This document shows positions 1 to 8,115 of a DNA stretch of 64,000 nt, piece by piece. A model generated the notes under the pieces. It ran no database searches, was not told where the DNA came from, and saw only the letters and a list, made by a program, of their open reading frames with translations. The stretch spans positions 519,778 through 583,777 of the forward strand of contig NZ_QFWW01000026.1 of the NCBI RefSeq assembly GCF_003265345.1, given 5' to 3'. This DNA comes from Lentzea terrae (GTDB lineage Bacteria; Actinomycetota; Actinomycetes; Mycobacteriales; Pseudonocardiaceae). Position 1 is the stretch's first letter, and the number at the start of each line of letters is the position of its first letter. A program made the translations under genes and the position numbers.

Positions 1-91
1 GCAGCGGGTGCGACGGGTCTTCTTCGGGAACTCCCGCCTCGCTGTGCTCCAGCGCGATCGGGTCCAGATGTGTTTCTACGTCAGCGGTCAG
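1..91 (-). CDS. Possible N-terminus of a gene running off the left edge
   Basis: On the minus strand an open frame begins at a CTG codon (89-91) six bases after a GAGAGG ribosome-binding sequence and stays open to the window edge. It reads about 30 residues, rich in Glu/Asp and Pro, with mostly G/C-ending codons. A DEAD/DEAH-box helicase is often divergent from the ferritin-like gene in related actinomycetes, and such proteins have acidic N-terminal tails. No helicase motif is inside the window, so that identity is only a guess from gene order. Confidence 0.3.
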   Translation of the reverse strand, partial: MTADVETHLDPIALEHSEAGVPEEDPSHPL

Positions 92-285
92 GATGATCAG
101 CCTCTCTCGTACCAAGCGCGTACGAGCCCTGGCCGGGCCTCTCGACCGCGCTTGAAGAATCAGCTGCGGGAAAGGTGTACGCGCACCATTTCGTGCGCCT
201 CACGGCGGTTCGTCACACTCGTCACGCCGGGCGTCTCGGGCCATTCTACCTGGCGAGACCCCGTTGACCACTAGAGTTCGTTTTC

Positions 286-930
286 ATGGGTGTTGCGGAG
301 GGTGTTGTCGATCTTCTCGGAGCGCTCGCATATGGCGAGCTCTCGGCCTTCGACCGGATGACGGAGGACTCGCGCACGGCGCCGACATTGGCCGGGCGCG
401 CCGCGCTGGCGCAGATGGCCGCCGCGGAGATCGGTCACTTCACGCTGTTGCAGAAGTTCCTGGCCGCCGAGGGCATCGCCGTCGAGGACGCGATGGCGCC
501 GTTCGTGAAGGGCTTCGACGCCTTCCACGAGTCGACCAGTCCCAAGTCGTGGCTCGAGTCACTGGTGAAGGCGTACGTGGGCGACGGCCTGGCCGCGGAC
601 TTCTACCGCGAGGTCGGTTCGTGGCTCGACGACGAGCCGACGCGCGAGCTGGTGCTCGCCGTGCTCGCGGACACGGGTCACTCGGCGTTCGCTGAGCGCG
701 AAGTCCTGGCCGCCGTGGAGTCGGATCCGCGCGTCCGCGACCGGCTCGCGCTGTGGGGCCGCCGGCTGCTCGGCGAGGCGTTGACGCAGGCCCAGTACGT
801 GGTGGCGGAGCGGGACGGCCTCTCGGAGCTCATCGTGCGGGGGTCTGGCGACCTCGCCGGGATCGGTCAGCTGTTCCGCCGGCTCCAGCAGTCGCACGCG
901 CGGCGCATGACGCAGCTGGGTCTTGGCTAG
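286..930 (+). CDS. Ferritin-like (MiaE_2-type) diiron-fold protein
   Basis: A 214-residue, almost wholly helical protein that looks like the actinobacterial ferritin-like family related to the tRNA hydroxylase MiaE. Candidate di-metal ligands sit in the four-helix pattern: E18, the ExxH pair E48/H51, H132 with E137, E175 and H204. MiaE proper hydroxylates a modified adenosine next to the tRNA anticodon; whether this paralogue does so is unknown. The ATG at 286 has no clear ribosome-binding site. DUF3107 follows 43 bp downstream on the same strand, as it does in many actinobacterial genomes. Confidence 0.75.
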   Translation: MGVAEGVVDLLGALAYGELSAFDRMTEDSRTAPTLAGRAALAQMAAAEIGHFTLLQKFLAAEGIAVEDAMAPFVKGFDAFHESTSPKSWLESLVKAYVGDGLAADFYREVGSWLDDEPTRELVLAVLADTGHSAFAEREVLAAVESDPRVRDRLALWGRRLLGEALTQAQYVVAERDGLSELIVRGSGDLAGIGQLFRRLQQSHARRMTQLGLG

Positions 931-973
931 GTAGGCTCGGTCCTGGATTTTCTCTTTGAGCACGGAGGTCAGC

Positions 974-1198
974 GTGGAGGTCAGGATCGGCGTCGCGGAC
1001 AGCCCGCGGGAACTCGTCGTGACCAGTGAGCTCAACCCGTCGGATGTTGAGGCTCTGGTGGCGGACGCGGTGTCCGGCAAGTCCAGCGTGCTGTCGCTGG
1101 TGGACGCCAAGGGTGCGCGGTTCGTCGTGCCCGCTGGCCGCGTCGCGTACGTGGAGATCGGCCCGCAGGACTCGCGCAAGGTCGGTTTCGGCGCCTGA
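974..1198 (+). CDS. DUF3107 small protein
   Basis: A 74-residue acidic protein that begins MEVRIGVADSPREL and ends in IGPQDSRKVGFGA, matching the short, strongly conserved DUF3107 family of actinobacteria, whose function is unknown. The GTG at 974 is chosen because GGAGG lies five bases upstream; a TTG further up (956) would place that Shine-Dalgarno inside the gene. It follows the ferritin-like gene and ends just before a strong bidirectional terminator. Confidence 0.8.
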   Translation: MEVRIGVADSPRELVVTSELNPSDVEALVADAVSGKSSVLSLVDAKGARFVVPAGRVAYVEIGPQDSRKVGFGA

Positions 1199-1206
1199 AG
1201 TTCTTG

Positions 1207-1244
1207 AAAAAAGCCCCGGTCAGAGGTTCTGACCGGGGCTTTTT
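1207..1244. terminator. Bidirectional intrinsic terminator
   Basis: A perfect 12-bp GC-rich stem (1213-1224 with 1228-1239) closes a 3-base loop and is flanked by AAAAAA on the left and TTTTT on the right. It can therefore end transcription of DUF3107 from the left and of the DUF4873 gene from the right. Confidence 0.9.
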
Positions 1245-1245
1245 G

Positions 1246-1554
1246 CTAGTGCTCTGCTGGTTCTTCGATCTTGTACGGCGGGGTCGAGATGCCGCCGACC
1301 CGGTAGCGGCCCCACGGGTCGGGGTCGGTCAGCGTGCCCTCGGCCTGGTCGGTCGGGGTGCGCAGGAGGGCGGTGCGGGCACCGGCCTCCACGCGGGCGG
1401 TGATGTCGTCGTTCTGCTTGATCCGGCCGTACCAGTGGTAGCGGCCGTCGATCGGCTGGAAGTAGCCGCGCAGCTCGACCTCGACCTGCACCTCGTCCGA
1501 TCCGAAGACGAGGGTCGCCGAACCCGTGTAGCCCTCTTCGTCGTGCTCGCTCAT
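1246..1554 (-). CDS. DUF4873-type small protein
   Basis: A 102-residue protein whose core (GYTGSATLVFGSDEVQVEVE, then YFQPIDGRYHWYGRI and WGRYRVGGI) resembles DUF4873, a small beta-rich domain found alone or attached to flavin monooxygenases and near TetR regulators. Its molecular role is unknown. The ATG overlaps the TGA of the upstream TetR gene by one base (TGATG), so the two are translationally coupled and surely co-transcribed. The open frame extends further upstream, but only inside the TetR gene and with atypical Arg-rich sequence. Confidence 0.7.
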   Translation of the reverse strand: MSEHDEEGYTGSATLVFGSDEVQVEVELRGYFQPIDGRYHWYGRIKQNDDITARVEAGARTALLRTPTDQAEGTLTDPDPWGRYRVGGISTPPYKIEEPAEH

Positions 1555-2237
1555 CAGTCCACCAATCGGAGTGGGGTGAGTGGCTTTGCCGGGTCTGCCT
1601 GGACGCCGGCCGAGCGCAACAGCCCGTCGACGGCGTGCCAGATGATCGTGGCGAGGTAGTCGCTGAGGTTCGCGCGGGACATGGTCTGCCGTTCGAGCCA
1701 CCAGTCGCCCGCGTTCTGCACCATGCCGACGAGCGCGTGCGCCCACGGTTCGGCGCCGCCGGAGTCCATGTCGAACGCGCGCAGGTAGTCGCCGAGGATG
1801 CGGGCGAGTGCCGAGGCGATGAGGTTCTTGTCCTCCGCCACGACGTCCTTCTCGACCGGACGGTCCACAAAGGACCCCTTCACCACGAACCGGTAGAGGT
1901 TCGGGTTCTCCTCGATCACCGAGAGGTACGCGTCGACGATCCGTTCGATGCGGGCGCGGATCGGGCCGTCGGCGGCCAGTGCGGGACCCATCCGGTCCAT
2001 CAGCAGCTCGGTGGCCCTCTGGCCCACCGCCAGGTACAGGTCGGACTTGTCGGTGAAGTGCCGGTAGAGCACCGGCTTGCTGACGCCCGCCTCCGCGGCG
2101 ACGTCCTCCATCCCGACGTCCGGGCCCTTCTTGGCCACCGCGGCGATCGTGGCCTCCACGAACTCCGCCCTGCGCTGCTCGCGATGCCCCTTCCAGCGTT
2201 CGCGTCGCGCGTCCGGCCCCTTGACAGTGCGTGCCAT
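1554..2237 (-). CDS. TetR/AcrR-family transcriptional regulator
   Basis: A 227-residue regulator with the usual layout: an N-terminal helix-turn-helix (about residues 25-61, containing GVSKPVLYRHF) and a C-terminal helical ligand-binding domain. The first in-frame ATG (2273-2275 side) would overlap the operator, so the ATG at 2237 giving MARTVKG is preferred. It is divergent from the diiron oxygenase with 61 bp between them, and that gap holds two palindromic GTAA-N3-TTAC sites. It therefore probably controls itself, the DUF4873 gene and the oxygenase-hydrolase pair. The ligand is unknown. Confidence 0.85.
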   Translation of the reverse strand: MARTVKGPDARRERWKGHREQRRAEFVEATIAAVAKKGPDVGMEDVAAEAGVSKPVLYRHFTDKSDLYLAVGQRATELLMDRMGPALAADGPIRARIERIVDAYLSVIEENPNLYRFVVKGSFVDRPVEKDVVAEDKNLIASALARILGDYLRAFDMDSGGAEPWAHALVGMVQNAGDWWLERQTMSRANLSDYLATIIWHAVDGLLRSAGVQADPAKPLTPLRLVD

Positions 2238-2254
2238 GTGACGCACGCTACCAG

Positions 2255-2284
2255 AAGTAACCGTTACCTCAAGTAACACTTACC
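2255..2284. promoter_or_regulatory. Tandem TetR operator candidate
   Basis: Two copies of AAGTAAC followed by a TTACC half-site lie side by side: GTAACCGTTAC at 2257-2267 and GTAACACTTAC at 2273-2283. Both fit GTAA-N3-TTAC and their centres are 16 bp apart, about one and a half helix turns. They fill the space between the divergent TetR and oxygenase start codons, the classic place for an autoregulatory operator. Confidence 0.6.
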
Positions 2285-2298
2285 GGGGAGGGCAACCG

Positions 2299-3186
2299 AT
2301 GAGGGTGGCCGATCGGGAGAAGACGGCGGAGAGGCTGCTGAAGTCGTCCGCGGAGAAGTTCTACGACCCCGAGGTGGACATCGACTGGTCCGCACCTCTG
2401 GTCGAGGGTCTCTTCTACATCCCTGAACAGCGCATTTCGCTCTACGGCACGCCCTTGTACGACTCGCTGACCCCTCAGCAGCGCATCGAGCTGTCCAAGC
2501 ACGAGCTGGCGTCGATCGCGTCCGTCGGCCTGTGGTTCGAGCTGCTGCTCATGCAGATGCTGGTGAAGGTCGTCTACAACACCGACCCGACCTCCCGGCA
2601 CGCCCAGTACGCGCTGACCGAGGTGGCCGACGAGTGCCGGCACTCGACGATGTTCGCGCGCCTGGTCGAACGCATCGGCTGCCCGCCGTACGGACCCACG
2701 AAGCACACCCACCGGCTGGGCAAGCTGCTGCCGACGATCGGTTACGGGCCCGCGATGTACGGCTCGATCCTGGTCGCCGAGGAGATCCTCGACCGGCTGC
2801 AGCGCGAGGCGATGAACGACGAGACCATCCAGCCGATCGTGCGGATGGTGAACCGCATCCACGTGCTGGAGGAGGCGCGGCACGTGCGGTTCGCCCGCGA
2901 GGAGCTCCTGCGCGGGATGTCGGAACTGAAGCGCTACGAGCTGCCCTACCAGAAGTGGTTGGTCGGGTACGTGTCGATGATGATCACGCGCACGATCATC
3001 AACCCCGCCGTGTACGCGGCCGTAGGGCTGGACGTCCGCGAGGCTCGTCGGCAGGCGCTGGCCAACCCGCGGTTCCAGGAGACCATCCGCTGGTCGGGGG
3101 AACGGATCATGTCGTTCCTGGACGAGGCCGGACTAGTCGGAAGGCCGGGGATGCGCTCATGGCGTCGCTCGTTCTTGATCGGCTGA
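2299..3186 (+). CDS. AurF-type diiron oxygenase
   Basis: A 295-residue protein resembling the AurF/PF11583 family of non-haem diiron oxygenases, which use O2 for N-oxygenation of arylamines or related oxidations. Ligand-type residues appear in the right order and spacing: E81, E112/H115 (DECRH), E161, H188, E192 and H195 (HVLEEARH). The start follows a GGGGAGGG ribosome-binding sequence. The 3' end overlaps the next hydrolase gene by 28 bases, so the two are made together. TetR control is likely from the operator at 2255-2284. The substrate cannot be deduced. Confidence 0.8.
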   Translation: MRVADREKTAERLLKSSAEKFYDPEVDIDWSAPLVEGLFYIPEQRISLYGTPLYDSLTPQQRIELSKHELASIASVGLWFELLLMQMLVKVVYNTDPTSRHAQYALTEVADECRHSTMFARLVERIGCPPYGPTKHTHRLGKLLPTIGYGPAMYGSILVAEEILDRLQREAMNDETIQPIVRMVNRIHVLEEARHVRFAREELLRGMSELKRYELPYQKWLVGYVSMMITRTIINPAVYAAVGLDVREARRQALANPRFQETIRWSGERIMSFLDEAGLVGRPGMRSWRRSFLIG

Positions 3187-3947
3187 ACGTCGTCACGTCG
3201 GAGTCTTCGCCCTCTGACGTGACCGCGGTTCTGCTGCACGGCTGGACGATGGACCTCACGACGTGGGACCGCGTGGCGTCGGCGCTGCCTGGCCGGGTGG
3301 TCCGCTACGACGTGCGCGGCCACGGCAACTCGGCTTGCGACGGGCGTCCACCAACGCTGTCCGAGCTGGCCGACGACCTGGCTGCGGTGCTGGAGGAGTT
3401 CGTGCCCTCCGGACGGATCGTGCTGGCCGGCCACTCGCTGGGCGGCATGACGATCATGGCGCTGGCCGAGCAGCGCCCCGAGTTGTTCTCGCGCGTCACG
3501 GGGGTGGCCCTGGTGGCCACGTCGTGCGGGGACCTGCCCGGGCTGAGCGGTGTGGAGCGGCTCGCCGGGCGCTGGCTGGTCAAGCGGCCGAAGGTCGGGT
3601 TCGGCCGCTTGATCACGCCCGGCCTGCGCGTCACGTTCGGCCGGCGCCCGCGGTGGGCTGACGTGCGTGCGGCGGCGGCGATGGCGGGCAACACGACCGG
3701 GACCGCGTTCGTGGGTGTGCGGGAGGAGCTGACCCGGCATCAACGGCGGGAGGCGCTGGCGGTGCTGGCGAACATCCCCACCGTGGTCATGGCCGGTTCG
3801 TGGGACGTGCTGACGCCGATGCGGCACGCACGGGCCATCGCGGACGCGTTGCCCAGCGCGGAGTTCCTGATCTACCCGAAGGCGGGGCACATGCTGCCGC
3901 TGGAACGGTCCGAGGACGTGGCATGGCGAATAGCCGCGCTGATGTAG
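3159..3947 (+). CDS. Alpha/beta hydrolase
   Basis: A 262-residue cytosolic alpha/beta-hydrolase. The oxyanion segment LLHGWTMD (25-32), nucleophile elbow GHSLGG with S93, the acid near GSWDVLTP and the C-terminal histidine in AGHMLPLE form the expected triad. It begins inside the 3' end of the diiron oxygenase gene and ends at a strong terminator, so the pair is a two-gene operon; a linked oxidation-hydrolysis of one substrate is a reasonable inference, not shown by the sequence. Members of this fold include esterases, haloalkane dehalogenases and C-C hydrolases. Confidence 0.8.
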   Translation: MASLVLDRLNVVTSESSPSDVTAVLLHGWTMDLTTWDRVASALPGRVVRYDVRGHGNSACDGRPPTLSELADDLAAVLEEFVPSGRIVLAGHSLGGMTIMALAEQRPELFSRVTGVALVATSCGDLPGLSGVERLAGRWLVKRPKVGFGRLITPGLRVTFGRRPRWADVRAAAAMAGNTTGTAFVGVREELTRHQRREALAVLANIPTVVMAGSWDVLTPMRHARAIADALPSAEFLIYPKAGHMLPLERSEDVAWRIAALM

Positions 3948-3979
3948 CGAAAAGGGCCCGCGCTCGCGGGCCCTTTTCG
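3948..3979. terminator. Bidirectional intrinsic terminator
   Basis: A perfect 15-bp inverted repeat (3948-3962 with 3965-3979) with its outer arms AAAA/TTTT starts directly after the hydrolase stop codon. It lies between convergent genes and would serve both. Confidence 0.9.
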
Positions 3980-3985
3980 TGGAGG

Positions 3986-4615
3986 TCAGTGCTGGAGCGG
4001 GAAACCGCCACCGATACCGCGCCACGCCAGGTTGGAGATCAGCGCGACGGCGTCCTCCTTGGGCACGCGGCGGTTGTCGGCCAGCCACGAACGCGCCGTG
4101 ACCTGCGACAAGCCAACAAGCCCGACGGCCAGCAGGCGCGCACGTTCGGGATCCAGACCGGCGTCGGCCGTGATCGTCTCGGTGATCGCGTCCACGGAGT
4201 CGGTCGTCGCGCGCTCGACGGCCTCCTGCACGGCAGGCTCGGAGCGCAGGTCGGACTCGAACACCATGCGGAACGCCTGGCCCTCGCCGTCCACGAAGTC
4301 GTAGAAGGCGGCCACGGCGGCACGCACGCGCAGCTTGTTGTCCGTCGTCGAGCCGATGGCGGTGCGGACGCGGCCGACCAGTTCGTCCACATGGGACTCG
4401 AGCAGGGCCATGTACAGCTCGAGCTTGCCGGGGAAGTGCTGGTACAGCACCGGCTTGGACACGCCCGCGCGCTCGGCGATCTCGTCCATCGCCGCGGCGT
4501 GGTAGCCGTTGGCGACGAACACGTCCTGCGCCGCTGCCAGCAGTTGCGCGCGGCGGGCGGTGCGCGGCAGTCGAACGCCCCTGCCTGCGGGTGCGCTCTG
4601 CGCCGTCTCCGTCAT
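3986..4615 (-). CDS. TetR/AcrR-family transcriptional regulator
   Basis: A 209-residue TetR protein with the DNA-binding segment AGVSKPVLYQHFPGK at about residues 41-55, nearly the same recognition helix as the TetR at 1554-2237. The ATG at 4615 has GGAGG five bases upstream; the slightly longer reading has none. It is divergent from the hydrolase that starts at 4743, and the 127-bp gap contains a palindrome, so control of that hydrolase and of itself is likely. Confidence 0.85.
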   Translation of the reverse strand: MTETAQSAPAGRGVRLPRTARRAQLLAAAQDVFVANGYHAAAMDEIAERAGVSKPVLYQHFPGKLELYMALLESHVDELVGRVRTAIGSTTDNKLRVRAAVAAFYDFVDGEGQAFRMVFESDLRSEPAVQEAVERATTDSVDAITETITADAGLDPERARLLAVGLVGLSQVTARSWLADNRRVPKEDAVALISNLAWRGIGGGFPLQH

Positions 4616-4681
4616 GGTGCCTCCAGCACAAGTCATCCTGCCGTCGGAGAGGGGTTGCCTGACCGAGGCGTGGACGCAACC

Positions 4682-4695
4682 TTACTCGCTAGTAG
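4682..4695. promoter_or_regulatory. Palindromic operator candidate
   Basis: TTACT-CGCT-AGTAG forms a near-perfect inverted repeat between the divergent TetR and hydrolase genes. Its half-site resembles the GTAAC/GTTAC half-sites at 2255-2284, consistent with the two TetR proteins having almost the same recognition helix. Confidence 0.35.
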
Positions 4696-4742
4696 CCCAC
4701 ATCCGGGAACCACTTGCGTCTTCTTTCCCGCATCCTGGTCTG

Positions 4743-5696
4743 GTGAGCACGCTGATCCCCGCCCCGCTGTCCACGGTCGCACTACCGCCGCTGGACAAGT
4801 CGCAGACGCCGTGGCCAGGTGAGTTCCACCAGGTCGACGACCACCAGGTGCACGTCAGGGTCACACCGGGAGACGGGCCGCCCGCCGTCTACGTCCACGG
4901 GCTCGGCGGGTCCGCGACCAACTGGACGGATCTTTCGGCCCAGCTCAGGGAACATGTCAGCGGGTACTCCGTCGACCTGCCGGGGTTCGGGCGGTCGGAG
5001 CCGATTCCCGGCTACGACTTCAGCCTCGCCACGCACGCCCGGACGGTGATCAAGTACATCGAGACGTTCGGTGAGCCGGTGCACCTGTTCGGCAACTCGA
5101 TGGGTGGCGCGATCTCCCTCATCGTGGCTGCGACCAGGCCTGATCTCGTGAGAACGCTCACATTGGTGAGCCCGGCCGTCCCCGACCTGAGGCCACGCCT
5201 GGACCGCATGTCCGACCCGCGGATGGCGCTGGCGTTGCTGCCGATCATCGGGTCCAAGGTGCGCCGCGAGCTCGCCAAGCTGACCGCGCACGACCGCACC
5301 AGGCAGATGCTCGACCTGTGCTTCGCCGACCCGAGCGTGGTGCCCGACCACCGCATCGAGGAGTCGATCAAGGAGAACGAGGAGCGCGCCCGGCAGGAGT
5401 GGGCCGGTCAAGCGCTCAACCGCAGCACGTTCGGGTTGATGCAGAGCTGGCTGCTGCCGGGCCCGAAGTCGCTCTGGCGGATCCTTCCGCTGGTCAAGGC
5501 GCCCACGCTGGTTCTGTGGGGGGAGAACGACCGGCTCGTCAGCGTCCGGAAGGGACCACGAACGGCGCGCCTGCTGCCCAAAGGGCGACTGCTGGTGCTT
5601 CCGCGCACCGGCCACGTAGCCCAGATGGAACGGCCGGCCACCGTTGCGAGGGCCGTGCTGGGCATGTGGGAGGCGGTCGACCGACACACATGGTGA
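4743..5696 (+). CDS. Alpha/beta fold hydrolase
   Basis: A 317-residue alpha/beta hydrolase with the oxyanion strand VYVHGLGGSATN (49-60), nucleophile elbow FGNSMGG (S119), the acid in LWGENDRLV and the histidine in RTGHVAQMERP. The GTG start at 4743 is the first that avoids running into the divergent TetR gene. It is typical of the hydrolase that precedes DUF3152 and moeZ in related genomes. The reaction is unknown. The following DUF3152 gene begins 40 bp downstream and may be co-transcribed. Confidence 0.8.
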   Translation: MSTLIPAPLSTVALPPLDKSQTPWPGEFHQVDDHQVHVRVTPGDGPPAVYVHGLGGSATNWTDLSAQLREHVSGYSVDLPGFGRSEPIPGYDFSLATHARTVIKYIETFGEPVHLFGNSMGGAISLIVAATRPDLVRTLTLVSPAVPDLRPRLDRMSDPRMALALLPIIGSKVRRELAKLTAHDRTRQMLDLCFADPSVVPDHRIEESIKENEERARQEWAGQALNRSTFGLMQSWLLPGPKSLWRILPLVKAPTLVLWGENDRLVSVRKGPRTARLLPKGRLLVLPRTGHVAQMERPATVARAVLGMWEAVDRHTW

Positions 5697-5736
5697 TGAA
5701 CGACGGCCATCCGGGGGATGTGGGACCCTGGGCGAC

Positions 5737-6726
5737 GTGAATCGCGCCCCCGAGCGAGGACGTCCTGCTCCGCCCTCTGACCGCTACCGCCGCGGCGAGC
5801 GCCGGACCAGCGCGGAACCGCTCGCGGCCGCATGGGAACCAGACGGTACGGCGCAGCACAGACGTCCGCGCAAGCGCGGGGTGAAGAAGCTCGTCGCCAA
5901 CTACGGCTGGCGCATCTACGCGATTCCGGTGCTGATCGTGCTGACGGCGCTCGTGGTGCTCGACACCGTGCAGCCGAAGTCGCCCGCGGCCGGTGGCAGT
6001 GCGGGCGATCCGTCCAACGTGACCACCACCACACCGGAAGCGCCCGCGACCGAGTTGCAGGCGCAGAAGCCGAAGCTCGACGTCCCCACGGCGGAGCTGC
6101 CGGCCGGACCGGCGTTCTCCGAGGACGGCGTCGGCACGTTCAAGGCGGTGCCCGGCAGCGGCCCTCGGGTCGGCGAGGCGAACGCGGCGAAGTTCCGCAA
6201 GTACGCGATCGCCATCGAGGACGGCGTGAAGCCCGTCGACTACAACGACGACGCGGCGGCGTTCGGGCGCACGATCGACGGGATCCTGTCCGACCCGCGC
6301 AGCTGGATCGGCACGAAGCAGGTCGCGTTGCAGCGCGTCGAGGCGAACCAGAACCCGGACTTCACGGTCGTCCTGGCGAGCACGAAGACGACGCACACGG
6401 TCTGCGGCAAGGAGATCCCGTTCGAGACCTCCTGCTGGGACTTCCCCAGCAAGCGGGTGATCATCAACGTCGCCCGCTGGGTGCGCGGCGCGATGGTCTA
6501 CAAGCCCGACGTCACCGCGTACCGGACGTACGTGATCAACCACGAGGTCGGCCACGCGCTCGGCAACAACCACGCGGCCTGCCCGGAGAACGGCGCACCG
6601 GCCCCCGTGATGATGCAGCAGACGTTCGGTGTCGCGAACAACTTCGTCTCGCAGCTCAACGCCGGTCTGGACGTGGTGCCCGCCGACGGCAAGGTCTGCA
6701 CGCCGAACCCGTTTCCCGCTGGCTGA
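5737..6726 (+). CDS. DUF3152 membrane-anchored putative zinc metalloprotease
   Basis: A 329-residue protein with an Arg-rich cytoplasmic N-terminus, one membrane segment at about 59-77 and an acidic/Pro linker before an extracytoplasmic domain of the DUF3152 family. Its C-terminal part holds HEVGHALGNNH (H269, E270, H273, H279), the HExxHxxGxxH zinc site of metzincin-like peptidases, so peptidase activity is likely though the family is formally uncharacterised. The GTG at 5737 is used because it precedes the basic region directly. The gene sits next to moeZ in many actinobacteria. Confidence 0.8.
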   Translation: MNRAPERGRPAPPSDRYRRGERRTSAEPLAAAWEPDGTAQHRRPRKRGVKKLVANYGWRIYAIPVLIVLTALVVLDTVQPKSPAAGGSAGDPSNVTTTTPEAPATELQAQKPKLDVPTAELPAGPAFSEDGVGTFKAVPGSGPRVGEANAAKFRKYAIAIEDGVKPVDYNDDAAAFGRTIDGILSDPRSWIGTKQVALQRVEANQNPDFTVVLASTKTTHTVCGKEIPFETSCWDFPSKRVIINVARWVRGAMVYKPDVTAYRTYVINHEVGHALGNNHAACPENGAPAPVMMQQTFGVANNFVSQLNAGLDVVPADGKVCTPNPFPAG

Positions 6727-6809
6727 GACGGCTTTCCAACGAGGAAGAGTCGAGGCAAGGTTGACGTTGTCTCGGGTACAGAGGCATGCAGTTCGTCGAG
6801 GAGGAGCAA

Positions 6810-7982
6810 ATGGCGCTTCCGCCGCTCGTTGAGCCAGCCGCGGAGCTGACCAAGGAAGAAGTCGCGCGGTACAGCCGGCACCTGATCATCCCGGACGTCG
6901 GGGTGGACGGGCAGAAACGGCTGAAGAACGCGAAGGTCCTCGTCGTCGGCGCGGGCGGCCTGGGCAGCCCGGCACTGCTGTACCTGGCCGCGGCCGGGGT
7001 CGGCACGCTCGGCGTCGTCGACTTCGACGTCGTGGACGAGTCGAACCTGCAGCGTCAGGTCATTCACGGCCAGTCCGACGTCGGCCGTCCCAAGGCCGAG
7101 TCCGCCCGTGACTCCGTCGCCGAGATCAACCCGTTCGTCAAGGTCGTGCTGCACCAGACGCATCTCAACTCCGAGAACGCGCTGGACATCTTCCGCGACT
7201 ACGACCTGATCCTCGACGGCACCGACAACTTCGCCACGCGGTACCTGGTGAACGACGCCGCGGTGCTGCTGGGCAAGCCGTACGTCTGGGGCTCGATCTT
7301 CCGGTTCGAGGGCCAGGTCAGCGTCTTCTGGGAGGACGCGCCGAACGGCCAGGGCCTGAACTACCGCGACCTCTACCCGGAGCCGCCGCCTCCCGGCATG
7401 GTCCCGTCGTGCGCCGAGGGCGGCGTGCTGGGCGTGCTGTGCGCGTCCATCGGGTCGATCATGGTCACCGAGGCGATCAAGCTGCTCACCGGCATCGGTG
7501 ACCCGCTGCTGGGCCGCCTGATGGTCTACGACGCCCTGGAGATGTCGTACCGGACCATCAAGATCCGCAAGGACCCGGAGTCGCCGAAGATCACCGAGCT
7601 GATCGACTACGAGGCGTTCTGCGGTGTCGTGTCCACGGACGCGCAGCAGGCGGCCGCCGGCAACACGATCACGCCGCTCGAGCTCAAGCACAAGCAGGAG
7701 TCCGGCGAGGACTTCCTGCTGGTGGACGTTCGCGAGCCGCACGAGTACGAGATCGTGAAGATCCCCGGCTCGGTGCTGATCCCGAAGGACAAGATCCTGT
7801 CCGGCGAGGCGTTCTCGGAGCTGCCGCAGGACAAGCCGCTGGTGCTGCACTGCAAGTCCGGTGCGCGGTCGGCGGAGGCGCTGGCGGCGCTGCACAAGGC
7901 GGGCTTCCGGGACGCCGTGCACGTCGGTGGCGGTGTGCTGGCCTGGGCGCGGGAAGTCGACCCGTCCCTGCCGACGTACTAG
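6810..7982 (+). CDS. moeZ: MoeZ: adenylyltransferase/sulfurtransferase
   Basis: A 390-residue E1-like protein fused to a rhodanese domain, as in mycobacterial MoeZ. The N-terminal part has the nucleotide-binding VVGAGGLGSP loop and the PSCAEGG cysteine. The C-terminal rhodanese carries C348 in LHCKSGARS. The enzyme adenylates the C-terminus of ubiquitin-like sulfur carriers (MoaD-type, CysO, ThiS) and loads sulfur on them for molybdopterin, cysteine and thiamine synthesis. The ATG at 6810 follows GAGGAGG. Molybdenum cofactor supply is relevant to the nitrate reductase encoded 1 kb downstream. Confidence 0.9.
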   Translation: MALPPLVEPAAELTKEEVARYSRHLIIPDVGVDGQKRLKNAKVLVVGAGGLGSPALLYLAAAGVGTLGVVDFDVVDESNLQRQVIHGQSDVGRPKAESARDSVAEINPFVKVVLHQTHLNSENALDIFRDYDLILDGTDNFATRYLVNDAAVLLGKPYVWGSIFRFEGQVSVFWEDAPNGQGLNYRDLYPEPPPPGMVPSCAEGGVLGVLCASIGSIMVTEAIKLLTGIGDPLLGRLMVYDALEMSYRTIKIRKDPESPKITELIDYEAFCGVVSTDAQQAAAGNTITPLELKHKQESGEDFLLVDVREPHEYEIVKIPGSVLIPKDKILSGEAFSELPQDKPLVLHCKSGARSAEALAALHKAGFRDAVHVGGGVLAWAREVDPSLPTY

Positions 7983-7988
7983 AGGTGG

Positions 7989-8026
7989 TGAGTGCTTTCG
8001 GGTGCTTCGGTGCCCGAAAGCACTCA
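7989..8026. terminator. Stem-loop after moeZ
   Basis: A perfect 14-bp stem (7989-8002 with 8013-8026) and 10-base loop lie 6 bases after the moeZ stop codon. There is no T-run, which is common for actinobacterial terminators. Confidence 0.7.
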
Positions 8027-8115
8027 TCAACCGCTGGGCTGTTCGGGTGGTGGCGTGAATCACCGCGTGTCGCGTTCCGCCAACCGGGTGGTCCGAGCAG
8101 GTAGCGTGCCCGATC

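Noticed and set aside
8..274. 88-codon plus-strand frame at the left edge
   Set aside because: Codon use is not typical (many A/T third positions, high Arg and Ser) and no ribosome-binding site is seen; it overlaps the likely promoter region of the ferritin-like gene.
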